NCBI RefSeq assembly: GCF_026626745.1
Contig: NZ_JAPNJW010000001.1
Span: 186,001-250,000, forward strand
Direction: 5' to 3'
Length of the DNA: 64,000 nt
Source of the DNA: Nannocystis sp. RBIL2
Lineage (GTDB): Bacteria > Myxococcota_A > Polyangia > Nannocystales > Nannocystaceae
Below are positions 15,538-24,552 of the stretch, one piece after another. The notes below the pieces were generated by a model, which saw nothing but the letters and a program-made list of their open reading frames with translations, did not search any database and was not told the origin of the DNA. How positions within the stretch are numbered: position 1 is the stretch's first letter; each line of letters starts with the position of its first letter. Both the position numbers and the translations under genes were made by a program.

Positions 15538-17279
15538 ACCCCCGCCGCTCCGCGCAGCCCGGCACCGACCAGGTCGTCCGCGACGGCACGGTCCCCGCCA
15601 TCGACCTCGCCACCGGCACCATCGACCTCGCCACCGCCATCAGCCCCGCCACCGGCATCACCTCCGTCACTATCGACCTCGGCATCGACCTCGACCTCGT
15701 CGTCGGCGACCGCGTGGTCCCCGGCATCGGCCCTGCCCTCTCGCACGCGGGACCGCCCGAGCGACGCCTCACGCGCGTACCCCCGAGCGGCCGCGCATCC
15801 GGCCTCTTCCGCCTCGCCGCGCTCGCGGCCGTCCTGATGCTCCCCGGTCTCGCCCGCGCCGAGCGGCCGACCGAGGGCGGCCTCTGGCCGTATGACCCGA
15901 AGGACATCCTCGCCACCCACGATCACCCGGGCGGCGGCCTGCGCGTCCACTACAGCGTCGACGGCCCCAGCGTCGTCCCCCTCGCCGACCTCGACGCCGA
16001 CGGCGTCCCCGACTACGTCACCCTCGTCGCCGACACCGCCGCCGACGTCCTCGCCCTCTACCGCGACGTCTTCGACCTCCGACCGCCGCGGACCGAGGCC
16101 GAGCACGACCTCGGCCCGCTCGGTGGCAGCGACGCCCTCGACATCTACCTCGTCGACTTCGCCGGCGCCGCCGACGGTCACTTCGGCCACGACGCATGCG
16201 ACCCCGACGCCTGCGCGGGCCATCTCCTGCTCGAGAACGACTTCACCGGCTACGCCTACGCCGACCTCGCCGAGGCCGTCGACACCGTCGTCAGCCACGA
16301 GCTGTTCCACGCCGTCCAGGCCGCCTACGTCGTCGACCTCCCGGTGTGGTTCTCCGAGGGCACCGCAGTTTGGGCCGAGCGGGCCTATCGCCCCGACTCG
16401 CGCGACTTCCTGCGCCTGTGCGACGCCTACCTCGCCGACACCGGCCGCTCCCTTTTTAAGCCGCCCGCCGGCCCCGTCCCCGCCTTCGCCTATGGCACCG
16501 CCCTGTGGTGGGACTTCCTGATCGAGCGCCACGGCCCCGACCTCGTCGACGTCCTCCTGCAGATCGGCGGCGCCCCCGATCTGCCGGCCGCCCTCGCCGA
16601 GCTCCTGCTCGAGCGCAGCGACGAACTGCGCCCCGCCTGGCTCGAGTTCAGCGCCTGGAACCTCGCCACCGGCTCGCGCGCCGGCGCCCGTGACAGCTAC
16701 CCCTACGCCGAACAGCTCGCCGGCGTCACCGCCGAGCAGGATGCCTCGCCGCTCGCCGACGACGATCGCTTCTTCTCCCTGACCGCCCGCTACTACCGCC
16801 TCGATCACCCCGGCGGCCCGATGTGGTTCGCTCTCGCCGAGGCCGCGCCGGGCCTCGAGTTCGCCCTGCAGGCCGTCGCCGCCGGCGCCGCCGACGGTCC
16901 GGTCGAACCGCCGCAGTTCCTCTGGGACGGCGCCGATCCCGAGCCGCAGATCCTCGCCGACCTGCCCGCCGGCGGCTACTGGCTGGCCGTCGTCAACCCT
17001 GTCCTCTCGGACATGTCGATCCAGGCCCACCTGTGCGCCGCCGCCACCCGCGACGCCCTCGCCTGCGTCGACCCGCTGCCCGCCCCCGAGACCACCGGCG
17101 ACACCACGACCGGTGACACCACCACCGGCGACGCTGACACCGGCGACACCACCACCGAAGAACCCGCCCCCCTGGACGGCGACGGCTGCGGCGGCTGCCG
17201 CACCGGCAGCCCCGGCCTCGCCGGCCTGGCCCTCCTGCTCCGGCGCCGACGCCGGAATGCCCCCAAGCACATGTCCTGA
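15534..17279 (+). CDS. Secreted metalloprotease (MXAN_6640-like) with MYXO-CTERM tail
   Basis: A putative zinc metalloprotease of 581 residues from the ATG that overlaps the upstream stop. HELFH in VVSHELFHAVQAAY is the HExxH active site, followed by a Glu in WFSEGTAVW, about 18 residues on. The C-terminus has a TTGD-repeat linker, then CGGC, hydrophobic LAGLALLL and RRRRR, a MYXO-CTERM signal. A signal peptide (LFRLAALAAVLMLPGLARA) begins near residue 90, leaving an unusual N-terminal extension. A GTG near 15709 may be the true start. Coupling to the HmuY-like gene suggests it frees heme from host or prey proteins. Its last residues (KHMS) come from a 14-bp repeat. Confidence 0.78.
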   Translation: MNPRRSAQPGTDQVVRDGTVPAIDLATGTIDLATAISPATGITSVTIDLGIDLDLVVGDRVVPGIGPALSHAGPPERRLTRVPPSGRASGLFRLAALAAVLMLPGLARAERPTEGGLWPYDPKDILATHDHPGGGLRVHYSVDGPSVVPLADLDADGVPDYVTLVADTAADVLALYRDVFDLRPPRTEAEHDLGPLGGSDALDIYLVDFAGAADGHFGHDACDPDACAGHLLLENDFTGYAYADLAEAVDTVVSHELFHAVQAAYVVDLPVWFSEGTAVWAERAYRPDSRDFLRLCDAYLADTGRSLFKPPAGPVPAFAYGTALWWDFLIERHGPDLVDVLLQIGGAPDLPAALAELLLERSDELRPAWLEFSAWNLATGSRAGARDSYPYAEQLAGVTAEQDASPLADDDRFFSLTARYYRLDHPGGPMWFALAEAAPGLEFALQAVAAGAADGPVEPPQFLWDGADPEPQILADLPAGGYWLAVVNPVLSDMSIQAHLCAAATRDALACVDPLPAPETTGDTTTGDTTTGDADTGDTTTEEPAPLDGDGCGGCRTGSPGLAGLALLLRRRRRNAPKHMS

Positions 17280-17345
17280 GCACCTTCTCGAACTGCTGCC
17301 ACGCGCGAAGACGTGTCCAAAAGAACATGTCCTGAACGCCATCCA
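17257..17345. repeat. 14-bp phased array downstream of the metalloprotease gene
   Basis: Cores at 17257 (AATG), 17271 (CATG, containing the stop context of the metalloprotease), then 17313, 17327 and 17341. Another unit lies near 17394-17411 before the reductase gene. Confidence 0.75.
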
Positions 17346-17454
17346 TAGGTCGAGTCCCCGCATCGCGCCCCGCGACAGCGTGTCCCTTAAAACATGTCCT
17401 GAAAGCCATCTCCCCCCTCGCTGCCCCCCGCGACGGCCCCCCTGGAGGTTTCCG

Positions 17455-18156
17455 ATGCCCGAGATCCCCGCATTCCTGGCCGCGCGCGCCGAGTCCTGGT
17501 TCGGCCGCGCCTGCACCGTCCTCGAGACCGAGACCCTCGCCCCGCGGCTGCGTCGCGTCCGCTTCGGCGGCGCCACCCTGAAGCGCTGCGGCTGGCGGCC
17601 CGGGCACGAGGTCGAGGTGCGCGTGGGCGCCCGCGAATTCCGCCACTACACCCCCATGCGCTGGGACGACGCGCGCGGCGAGGTCGACATCCTCTTCTAC
17701 TTGCACGGTCGCGGTCCCGGCAGCGCCTGGGCCGAGGCGCTGCGGGAGGGCGACGGGACCCACCTCATGGGTCCTGGCGGTCGACTGCGCCTCGACGACG
17801 ACACCGCCCACCACGTCTTCCTCGGCGACGAGACCACTGCCGGCCTGTTCGCCGCGCTCGCCCGCGCCGTCCCGCCGACCGCCGGCCTCACCGGCGCCGT
17901 CGAGGGCGAGGGCCTGCCGCCCGACCTCTTCAGCGCCATGGGCCTCCCGCTCGAGGTCCTCCCGCGCGGCCCCACGCGCGGCGCCGCCCTGCTCACCTGG
18001 CTCGACCGCGTCGTCACCGTCGACAGCGTCTATTACCTCGCCGGCCACGCCGACAGCGTCGTCGCTCTGCGCCGCGCCCTGCAGCAGCAGTGGTCGATCC
18101 CCGGCCGCCGGATCCGCACCAAGGCCTACTGGAGCGACCACCGTCGCGGCCTCTGA
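17455..18156 (+). CDS. Siderophore-interacting-type FAD reductase
   Basis: A 233-residue protein of the siderophore-interacting protein (SIP) family. FRHYTPMRWD carries the RxYT FAD-binding motif, HHVFLGDETTAGLFAAL is the SIP-type NAD(P)H region, and IRTKAYWSDHRRG matches the family's C-terminal aromatic-Trp block. Such proteins reduce ferric iron from imported chelates in the cytoplasm. At the end of a heme locus it may help reduce or release iron. ATG at 17455 has GGAGG nine bases upstream. Confidence 0.8.
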   Translation: MPEIPAFLAARAESWFGRACTVLETETLAPRLRRVRFGGATLKRCGWRPGHEVEVRVGAREFRHYTPMRWDDARGEVDILFYLHGRGPGSAWAEALREGDGTHLMGPGGRLRLDDDTAHHVFLGDETTAGLFAALARAVPPTAGLTGAVEGEGLPPDLFSAMGLPLEVLPRGPTRGAALLTWLDRVVTVDSVYYLAGHADSVVALRRALQQQWSIPGRRIRTKAYWSDHRRGL

Positions 18157-18265
18157 GATGCACCCAAGGACATGTTTTAAAGAACATGCCCCGAAAACCA
18201 TCTCGACGCGTCTGACTCCGGACCTCACGTGTACGAGTGGACATGGCCCCAAGAGCATGTCCTCT
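18157..18265. repeat. 14-bp repeat arrays in the 18157-18655 gap
   Basis: Cores at 18157 (GATG), 18171, 18185 and 18199, then 18242 and 18256. The rest of this 499-bp gap (18266-18655) shows no convincing gene. Confidence 0.75.
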
Positions 18266-18655
18266 GAATCAGACCGCCCCGCCGCGCTCCCGGCTCTCGC
18301 TCGATCGCGGAGACGACCTCGACCTCCACTCGCATCGTGAGGCAGCCACGACTCCCTGCGCCCTTCCAGCGCCCCCTCGCGCCACGGTGCGATCCGCGGC
18401 TCCCGACCTCGCCACGTCCCGCGGCACCTTCGGTCGCCCCCGTGCTCGCCGAGCTTCAGCAGCACCACCCCCGGGCTGACCTCCTCGCAATCCCCGGCGC
18501 CTTGCCCTCCCGCCTCGGAAGCTCGCTCGCGCGCCGCACCCGCGCTTGCCCGAACTACGCCGATTTGCCCGCTCTCGACGAGATCGCCCGCGCGTCTTGC
18601 AGCCGGCCGTCGCACGGCGCACTCTGGTCCTGTCGGCCGCGACCGAGCTGTCCCG

Positions 18656-19543
18656 ATGCACCTGTCCGAACATACAGCTGCCGCGAGCGCGGGCGCTCCG
18701 CGACCTCTCTCGTCGCGGTTCGTCGCAGTCGTCGCGCCCCTCGCAGCGCTGCTCGCCTGCCGACCGCAGCCGGCCGAGTCGAGCGAGCCGCGCAGCCCCC
18801 CGCCCCTGTTCGTCGCCACCTCCGACCGCCTCTACACCACTGCCCCGCTGAGCGACGGCCTCGCCTTCGTCCCGGTGACCGAGAAGTCGATCGCGCGCCG
18901 GCCTGGCCAGGTCGCAGTCGCCATCAGCTACCCCGAGGTCGACCTGCCCGACGACGACCGCGAGCGCGAGCTCGCCGCGCTGATCCGCGAGGCCGCCGAT
19001 CTCGACGCCTGGACCGACGAGCGGCTCGAGGGCAAGGTCGGCACCGTCGAGGTCACCTGCGTCACGCCGCTGGCCACCACGCAGATCGTCAGCCTCGTGT
19101 GCGAGCGCATCGACGCCACAGTCGACCCCAAGGCCGCCGACGCCGAGGCCGCGCCGCCCGAGCTCGTCGCCCGCAGCTTCTCCGTCGACGGCGCTCACGT
19201 CGTCCCGCTGACCTGGGCCGACGCCCTGCTGCCCGCACTGAGTCCGCGCCTCGTCGTCATGGCCGCCCTCGACGGCCACGACGCGCGCGACGCCTGGCTC
19301 TCGGGTCAGTGTGCCGCCGGCGACCCCGGCTTCAGCGTGTTCGCCTCGGGCGTCGACATCTGGCCCGACCGGCGCACCCCTGAGTGCCCGCAGCTCACCC
19401 TCGATCGCCAGCGGATCGCCCCCTTCGTCGTGCCCAACGGCCTCCTCGCCCGCATCTTCCGCCTCGGCGGCGCCCCGGCCGAGCCCGCCGACCCTGCAGC
19501 CGAAGCCGCTGCCGCCGAAGCCGCTGCCGAGCCGGCGCCCTGA
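18656..19543 (+). CDS. Hypothetical lipoprotein
   Basis: A 295-residue lipoprotein with signal VAVVAPLAALLAC (lipobox LLAC near residue 34). The mature part has no domain I recognise; it contains a Cys pair (CVTP...VCER) and an acidic N-terminal third. The C-terminus is an Ala/Glu/Pro-rich tail that runs straight into a 77-bp tandem repeat. The ATG at 18656 is the only sensible start for the signal peptide. No functional partner is evident. Confidence 0.68.
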   Translation: MHLSEHTAAASAGAPRPLSSRFVAVVAPLAALLACRPQPAESSEPRSPPPLFVATSDRLYTTAPLSDGLAFVPVTEKSIARRPGQVAVAISYPEVDLPDDDRERELAALIREAADLDAWTDERLEGKVGTVEVTCVTPLATTQIVSLVCERIDATVDPKAADAEAAPPELVARSFSVDGAHVVPLTWADALLPALSPRLVVMAALDGHDARDAWLSGQCAAGDPGFSVFASGVDIWPDRRTPECPQLTLDRQRIAPFVVPNGLLARIFRLGGAPAEPADPAAEAAAAEAAAEPAP

Positions 19544-19690
19544 GCCGCGCGAGCATCCTCCGCTCCGCCCTCGTTCCACCGCTGAGCCTCTGCCTGGACT
19601 CCGCCGAGCCGGCGCCCTGAGCCGCGCGAGCATCCTCTGCTCCGCCCTCGTTCCACCGCTGAGCCTCTGCTTTCCGGACTCCACCGAGCC
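19531..19690. repeat. Imperfect 77-80 bp tandem duplication
   Basis: A unit beginning GCCGGCGCCCTGAGCCGCGC occurs at 19531 and again at 19608, with a partial third start at 19688. Each copy contains an in-frame TGA; the first serves as the stop of the lipoprotein gene. The remaining gap to 19940 shows no gene. Confidence 0.85.
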
Positions 19691-19940
19691 AACTCTCTGA
19701 CCCGAGCCCGCTGATTCCACCCAGGTGGGCGCTTCGCTTCGCTTGAACCTCCACGGCCCCGGCTCCCGAGCCGCGCGCCCTTTGCTCCGCCCTCGCTCCC
19801 GCCGCGACGCACCTCGAGCGCCCCGTTCCGCCGCCAAGCACGGCGCTCGCGCTCACGCGCACGAGCCCGCACACCCGCCGCGCCGGCCCCTGCGCGATGA
19901 TGCTTGCGCGTGCGCGCGCGAACGCCCACCCTGTCGGCCC

Positions 19941-21968
19941 GTGACCTCTCCTGGCGCCCACGAGCACGACGCGACGGTTCGGCCTGCCGGCTCCGGCGCG
20001 GCGCGTCCGGAGCTCGCGCCCGCCGACGCCCCCGACTTCCTCGGCGCCCTGCAGCGGCTCGGCTACCACGCGTTCCGGCCCGGTCAGGCCGAGGCCATCG
20101 AGGTCCTCATGCAGCGGCGGCGGCTGCTGCTCGTCGCGCCCACCGGCGGCGGCAAGAGCCTCACCTTTCAGCTCCCGGCCAGCGCCTTGCCGGGCACCAC
20201 CATCGTCCTTTCGCCGCTGATCGCCCTCATGGCCGACCAGGTGCGAGCCCTCGAGGCGCGCGGCGTCACGGCCACCTTCCTCGCCAGCACCCTCCCCGGC
20301 CCCGAGATCAGCGCCCGCCTCGGCGCCATGGCGCGCGGCCACTACAAGCTCGTCTACGTCGCCCCCGAGCGGCTCGGCGCGCCCGCCTTCCGTGACATCT
20401 GCCGCCGGATCGCCGTCCCCCTGATCGCCGTCGACGAAGCCCACTGCATCAGCGAGTGGGGCCACGACTTCCGCCCGGAGTACCTGCAGATCGGCGAGCT
20501 CCTGGCCGACCTCCCGCGCGCCCGCGTGCTCGCCTGCACCGCCACCGCCACCCCGGTGGTGCGCGACGAGATCATCTCGCGCCTCGGCCTGCCCGCCGAC
20601 ACCCCGCAGATCGTCCGCGGCTTCGCCCGCCCCAACCTGGCCCTGCACGTCGCCGAGGAGGAGGACCGCCGCGCGCGCGAGCGGCTCGTCGACCGCACCC
20701 TCGAGATCGCCCTCGGCCGCGGCCCCGGCAGCCGTCCGCCGGCACATGCCTCTCAGGACATGCCCGCCGGGACAGCCATCATCTACGCGCCGACCCGCAA
20801 GGTCACCGAGCAGGAGTCGGTCCGGTTGGTCACCCGCGGCTGGCGGGCCGAGGCCTACCACGCCGGCCTGGAGGGCCCGCAGCGCGAGAAGGTCCAGGCC
20901 CGCTTCTCGCGCGGCGAGCTCGACGTCGTCGTCGCCACCAACGCCTTCGGCATGGGCATCGACCGCGGCGACGTGCGGGCGGTGATCCACCTGGCCCCGC
21001 CGGGCTCGATCGAGGCCTACTACCAGGAGGTCGGCCGCGCCGGCCGCGACGGCCAGGACGCCACCGGCCTGCTCCTGATCGCCCCCGGCGACCTGCCGCT
21101 GCGGCGCCGCTTGATCGAGCGCGGCGGCGGCGACGACAGCCCGCCCGCGCCGGCGGTCGTCGAGCACAAGTGGAACACCTTCCTCGAGCTGATGCGCTGG
21201 GCCGAGGGCGGCTCGTGCCGCCACGACGCGATCCTCCGCTACTTCGGCGACGAGGGCGAGGCGCTGGGCGGCTGCGGCCGCTGCGACGTGTGCCGCCAGC
21301 TCTCGGCCGACGCCGACGACGACCCCGAGGCCACCACCCTGATCGTCCGCAAGGCGCTCAGCGCGGTGGCCCGGATCCACCGCCGCTTCGGCCTGCAGGC
21401 GGCGGTCAGCCTGCTGCGCGGGGCCGCCGACGAGCGCCTCGAGCGCACCGGCCTGGTCAACACGCCCACCTTCGGCGCCCTGCGCGAGCACGACGGCACC
21501 TGGCTGCTCCGCCTGCTGCGCCGCTGCGTCGTCGCCGGCTGGGTCGACTTCACCGGCGACGACCGCCCCGTCGTGGTCCTCACCGACATCGGCCGCCGGG
21601 TCATGCGCGGCGAGCTGCCGGCGCGGCTGCTGCTGCCGCCGCGCGTGCGCCCTGCCTCCAAGGACATGCTCCCAGGGACAGGTTCTTCCGGACATGCCCC
21701 CAAGGCCAGCAATCGCCCGGACGCGCCCGAGGCCGTGCTCGACGCCGCCGCCCTGGCGCTGTTCGAGCGACTCCGCGCCCACCGCATGCAGGTCGCCAGC
21801 CGCGAGGGGGTCCCGCCGTACGTGGTCGCCAGCGACCGCAGCCTGCGCGACCTCGCGCTGATGCGCCCGCGCAACCGCGACCAGCTGCTGCTCGCCCACG
21901 GGATCGGCCCCGCCAAGGCCGAGAAGTACGGCGCTGGCCTGCTCGAAGTGATCGCCGCCGCCGGCTGA
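19941..21968 (+). CDS. recQ: ATP-dependent DNA helicase RecQ
   Basis: A RecQ helicase of about 675 residues. Walker A is APTGGGKSLTFQLP, motif II VDEAHCISEWGHDFR, motif III ACTATAT, motifs V-VI NAFGMGIDRGDVR and YYQEVGRAGRDG, then the zinc site (SCRHDAILRYF...GGCGRCDVC), a winged helix and a C-terminal HRDC domain (LRDLALMRPRNRDQLL). It unwinds DNA in recombination and repair. Two 14-bp repeat arrays lie in frame: one in the helicase core (PPAHASQDMPAGTA) and one in the linker before HRDC (SKDMLPGTGSSGHAPKA). The start is a GTG at 19941; the ATG/GTG choice is uncertain. Confidence 0.93.
   Translation: MTSPGAHEHDATVRPAGSGAARPELAPADAPDFLGALQRLGYHAFRPGQAEAIEVLMQRRRLLLVAPTGGGKSLTFQLPASALPGTTIVLSPLIALMADQVRALEARGVTATFLASTLPGPEISARLGAMARGHYKLVYVAPERLGAPAFRDICRRIAVPLIAVDEAHCISEWGHDFRPEYLQIGELLADLPRARVLACTATATPVVRDEIISRLGLPADTPQIVRGFARPNLALHVAEEEDRRARERLVDRTLEIALGRGPGSRPPAHASQDMPAGTAIIYAPTRKVTEQESVRLVTRGWRAEAYHAGLEGPQREKVQARFSRGELDVVVATNAFGMGIDRGDVRAVIHLAPPGSIEAYYQEVGRAGRDGQDATGLLLIAPGDLPLRRRLIERGGGDDSPPAPAVVEHKWNTFLELMRWAEGGSCRHDAILRYFGDEGEALGGCGRCDVCRQLSADADDDPEATTLIVRKALSAVARIHRRFGLQAAVSLLRGAADERLERTGLVNTPTFGALREHDGTWLLRLLRRCVVAGWVDFTGDDRPVVVLTDIGRRVMRGELPARLLLPPRVRPASKDMLPGTGSSGHAPKASNRPDAPEAVLDAAALALFERLRAHRMQVASREGVPPYVVASDRSLRDLALMRPRNRDQLLLAHGIGPAKAEKYGAGLLEVIAAAG
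20745..20778. repeat. 14-bp repeat array inside recQ, helicase core
   Basis: Cores at 20745 (CATG), 20759 (CATG) and 20773 (CAGC), encoding an extra-looking loop between helicase motifs III and IV. Confidence 0.7.
21651..21710. repeat. 14-bp repeat array inside recQ, before HRDC
   Basis: Cores at 21651 (CCTG), 21665 (CATG), 21679 (CAGG), 21693 (CATG) and 21707 (CAGC), all 14 bp apart, coding for the linker between the winged helix and HRDC. Confidence 0.75.
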
Positions 21969-22133
21969 GCCGCGAACGCCGAGGCCGAGGCCGGCGCCGT
22001 CGCCGAGACCGCTCCCCGGCATCGGTCCGCGAGCCTCTGTCGGTCCGCGAGCGCCCGCTCGCCCCGCGCGGCGCCCACGCCCGCCCGCCGCCTCGCTGCG
22101 CGCGCCGGCGATTCGCGAGTATCGTCCGCTCCC

Positions 22134-22433
22134 GTGCCCGAGCGGCGCTACACCGTCTACCTCCTCCGCTGCGCGGACGGCTCGCTCTACGCCGGCATCA
22201 CCGACGACCTCGCCCGGCGCCTGGCGACCCACAACGCCGGCAAGGGCGCCAAGTACACCCGGGCGCGGCTGCCGGTCGAGATCGCGTGGAAGCGCGGGCA
22301 GCAGCTGCCGCGGCACGCCCGGCAGCTGGAGTACGCCCTCAAGGCCCTCCGGCGGGCCGAAAAGGAGCGGCTCGTGGCCGGGGACCTCGCCCTGTGGCGG
22401 CGGCTGCGGCGGCTCGCCGTGACTCCTTTGTGA
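22134..22433 (+). CDS. GIY-YIG nuclease-like protein (YhbQ/UPF0213 type)
   Basis: A 99-residue single GIY-YIG domain. The motif reads [20 protein letters not shown] (VYLL for the first block, YAGI for the second), followed by the conserved [17 protein letters not shown] and a Glu in QLEYALKAL. Small family members are found in many bacteria and are presumed nucleases of unclear role. The start is a GTG at 22134, since the domain begins five residues later. Confidence 0.8.
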   Translation: MPERRYTVYLLRCADGSLYAGITDDLARRLATHNAGKGAKYTRARLPVEIAWKRGQQLPRHARQLEYALKALRRAEKERLVAGDLALWRRLRRLAVTPL

Positions 22434-22471
22434 CCCTGCCGGCCCCGTGCTACAAAGCGCCGCCGCGCCCT

Positions 22472-23095
22472 ATGAGCCTCGAAGTCGTCCACAGCCGGGT
22501 CATCCTCGTCCGGCACGGCCACTACGAGCGGATCGGCGACGAAGGCGACACCGTCTGGGGCCTCACCCCGCTGGGCCGGCGCCAGGCCGTGCGCACCGGT
22601 CGGCGCCTGGCGCAGATCCTCGACGCCGCCCAGGGCCGGTTCGAGGGCCTGTTCTCGAGCCCCTGGCCGCGCGCGCTGCAGACCGCCGAGATCGCCGCGC
22701 ACGAGCTCCACATCGACCGGATCAAGGTCAAGCCGTACCTGCACGAGGTCCTGCCGATCGTCGACGCCAACCGGATCGCCGAGTTCGGCGTCCACCCCGG
22801 CCTGCCGTTCACCAGCCCCGAGGACCGGGCGGTCACCGTCAAGCAGGTCGAAAAGGTCCGCGACCGCTTCTTCCGCACCCCGAAGCAGACGAACTTCGCG
22901 GTCATCTTCACCCACGGCAACCTGATCCGCTACCTCGTCGCCCACACCCTGCGCCTCCCCTACGAGGCCTGGAGCCGCTTCGACTGCTCGCACTGCGGGA
23001 TCACGGAGCTCCGGATCTACCAGGAAGACTTCGAGGCGCTGATCAACTACAACGACGCCGGCCACCTGCCGCCGTCGCTGATCACGACCGCCTGA
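22472..23095 (+). CDS. Histidine phosphatase (phosphoglycerate mutase-like)
   Basis: A 207-residue protein of the histidine phosphatase superfamily. The catalytic motif is VILVRHGHYE (RHG) near residue 14; the second catalytic His is in VIFTHGNLIRYLV. It also has the SSPWPRALQTAEI block. The substrate could be a phosphoprotein or small molecule. The ATG at 22472 (MSLEVVH) follows the GIY-YIG gene by 38 bp and may be cotranscribed. It converges on the lipoprotein gene at 23165. Confidence 0.82.
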   Translation: MSLEVVHSRVILVRHGHYERIGDEGDTVWGLTPLGRRQAVRTGRRLAQILDAAQGRFEGLFSSPWPRALQTAEIAAHELHIDRIKVKPYLHEVLPIVDANRIAEFGVHPGLPFTSPEDRAVTVKQVEKVRDRFFRTPKQTNFAVIFTHGNLIRYLVAHTLRLPYEAWSRFDCSHCGITELRIYQEDFEALINYNDAGHLPPSLITTA

Positions 23096-23100
23096 TCGGG

Positions 23101-23148
23101 CCTGTCCGAGAGGACATGCCCGATCGAGCATGTCCCGGACGCCATACT
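23101..23148. repeat. Four-unit array of the 14-bp repeat
   Basis: Cores at 23101 (CCTG), 23115 (CATG), 23129 (CATG) and 23143 (CATA). It fills the 70-bp space between two convergent genes. Confidence 0.85.
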
Positions 23149-23164
23149 GCCGCACCACTTCTGT

Positions 23165-24253
23165 TTAGAAGTGGTAGTCGAGCCGGTACGGCACGCAGGC
23201 CAGCATCTCCGGGTTGTCGACCTTGATCCACACCTTCGCCGAGTCGTCGAGGCCCGTGCAGTTCAGCCCCGGCGACACCGTCCCGAGCCCGCAGCAGCCC
23301 TTCTGGCCCAGCGGCGCGGTGTCGGGCGTGTCGTTGGCCCCGCACGTCACCGACGTCGTGCCGTTGTCGCACTGCATGTACACACACAGCCGGCCCGCGT
23401 CGTTCTCGGCCACCAGAGTGCGTGACGGGTCGACCATGTTGAGGAACGCGTCGACCCCGGTGAACGTGAACCAGTCGACGTCGCCGGTGCCCTTGATCGT
23501 CCCGCAGGCGAACGATCCGTTGGCGTCGGCGTCCGTGATCTCGCCCAGGCTGTGGGCCGTCGCCTGCGTCTCGTGCGGCTCCGCGCCGTAGTCCTCGCAC
23601 GCGTCCGTGACCTCCTTGCACGCCTGGCAGCTCGCGTCCGAGTGGCAGAAGTTGGCGCCCATCGGCCCGCACGGGCTGTGCATCGGCTTGGCCGAGAACA
23701 CCGGCTCGCCGGCCATGCACGTGTCGATCGTGCAGTCGTTGTCGTCGTTCGGCAGGTCGTCGTCGGCCGGCGTGTACTCGACCTGTCCCTGAAGACAGCC
23801 CGCCAGCTTGCAGTCCCCGGGCGCCTGCGGCGGCGGATCGTCGGTCGGGATCTCCTTCGTCCCGCCGCCCCCGTCGCACACCGTCGCCCGGCAGTCGCCC
23901 GGCAGGTCGTCGACAGGTGTCCCTTCGGCCAGGTTCATCGTCCCGCACGTCCCGGCCTCGCAGGTCGGCGCCTGGCACGTCGGCGCCTGGCAGTCTGCCG
24001 CCGTCTGGCACTCCGCCGGCGCGCCCGTCGTCGGCGACGTCGTCGTCGGCTCGCCCGTCGTCGGCGTCGACGTCGTCCCGGTCGTCGTCGGCTCCGCCGT
24101 CGTCGTCGTCGGACCCGTCGTCATCGTCGCGCTCGCGTCCGTCGACGTCCCCGTCGTCGTCCCCTCGCTCGCTCCGCCGGTGCTCGCCCCCGGCCCGCTG
24201 TCGCCGCAACCTCCGAGCACCAGCGCCGCCGCGATCGTCCACGTCCCCCGCAT
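23165..24253 (-). CDS. Cysteine-rich lipoprotein
   Basis: A 362-residue lipoprotein: MRGTWTIAAALVLGGC (lipobox LGGC). Residues about 18-80 are Thr/Ser/Gly-rich, with TTTGTST-like repeats. The middle carries many Cys pairs (CQTAADCQAPTCQAPTCEAG and similar). A C-terminal domain from about residue 225 (DVDWFTFTGVDAF) resembles a PPC-type beta-sandwich. The function is unknown; probably a surface protein. I chose ATG 24253 because AGGAGG lies eight bases upstream; an in-frame GTG at 24262 overlaps that ribosome-binding site. Confidence 0.75.
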   Translation of the reverse strand: MRGTWTIAAALVLGGCGDSGPGASTGGASEGTTTGTSTDASATMTTGPTTTTAEPTTTGTTSTPTTGEPTTTSPTTGAPAECQTAADCQAPTCQAPTCEAGTCGTMNLAEGTPVDDLPGDCRATVCDGGGGTKEIPTDDPPPQAPGDCKLAGCLQGQVEYTPADDDLPNDDNDCTIDTCMAGEPVFSAKPMHSPCGPMGANFCHSDASCQACKEVTDACEDYGAEPHETQATAHSLGEITDADANGSFACGTIKGTGDVDWFTFTGVDAFLNMVDPSRTLVAENDAGRLCVYMQCDNGTTSVTCGANDTPDTAPLGQKGCCGLGTVSPGLNCTGLDDSAKVWIKVDNPEMLACVPYRLDYHF

Positions 24254-24339
24254 GCCGAACACCTCCTGTGCCCGACGCTATCGTCGCCGCGTGTGCGCCG
24301 CGTGTGCGGGCGATCACCGGCGGCCCCCGGCGATCGCGT

Positions 24340-24440
24340 GCGCAGCTCGCTGCGCTCGACCGATCGCGGGCCCGCCACCTCGGCCGCGGCGCCGCGTGGG
24401 CGCGCCTCTGTCTCCATCATCACGGCGCAGCTCGCTGCGC
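24340..24440. repeat. Two copies of a GC-rich 16-bp near-palindrome
   Basis: GCGCAGCTCGCTGCGC occurs at 24340-24355 and 24425-24440 in the divergent region between the Cys-rich lipoprotein and the BtpA-like gene. This is an inverted repeat with a 4-base centre and could be a regulator site. No other feature is seen in this 299-bp region. Confidence 0.45.
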
Positions 24441-24552
24441 ACGCGCACGATCGCCGCTCTCGCTACGCCGCAGGCTCGCGCCGGCCTACCTCGGATCGCC
24501 GCCTTCGCGCGCTGGGACCCGCACTTCGGCGATCGCTGCTACCTTCGCCGTC

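Noticed and set aside
18237..18655. Several short open frames between the reductase and the lipoprotein genes
   Set aside because: All are Arg/Pro/Ser-rich shadows without ribosome-binding sites or motifs.
24254..24262. GTG start for the Cys-rich lipoprotein at 24262
   Set aside because: This GTG overlaps the AGGAGG ribosome-binding site that serves the ATG at 24253.
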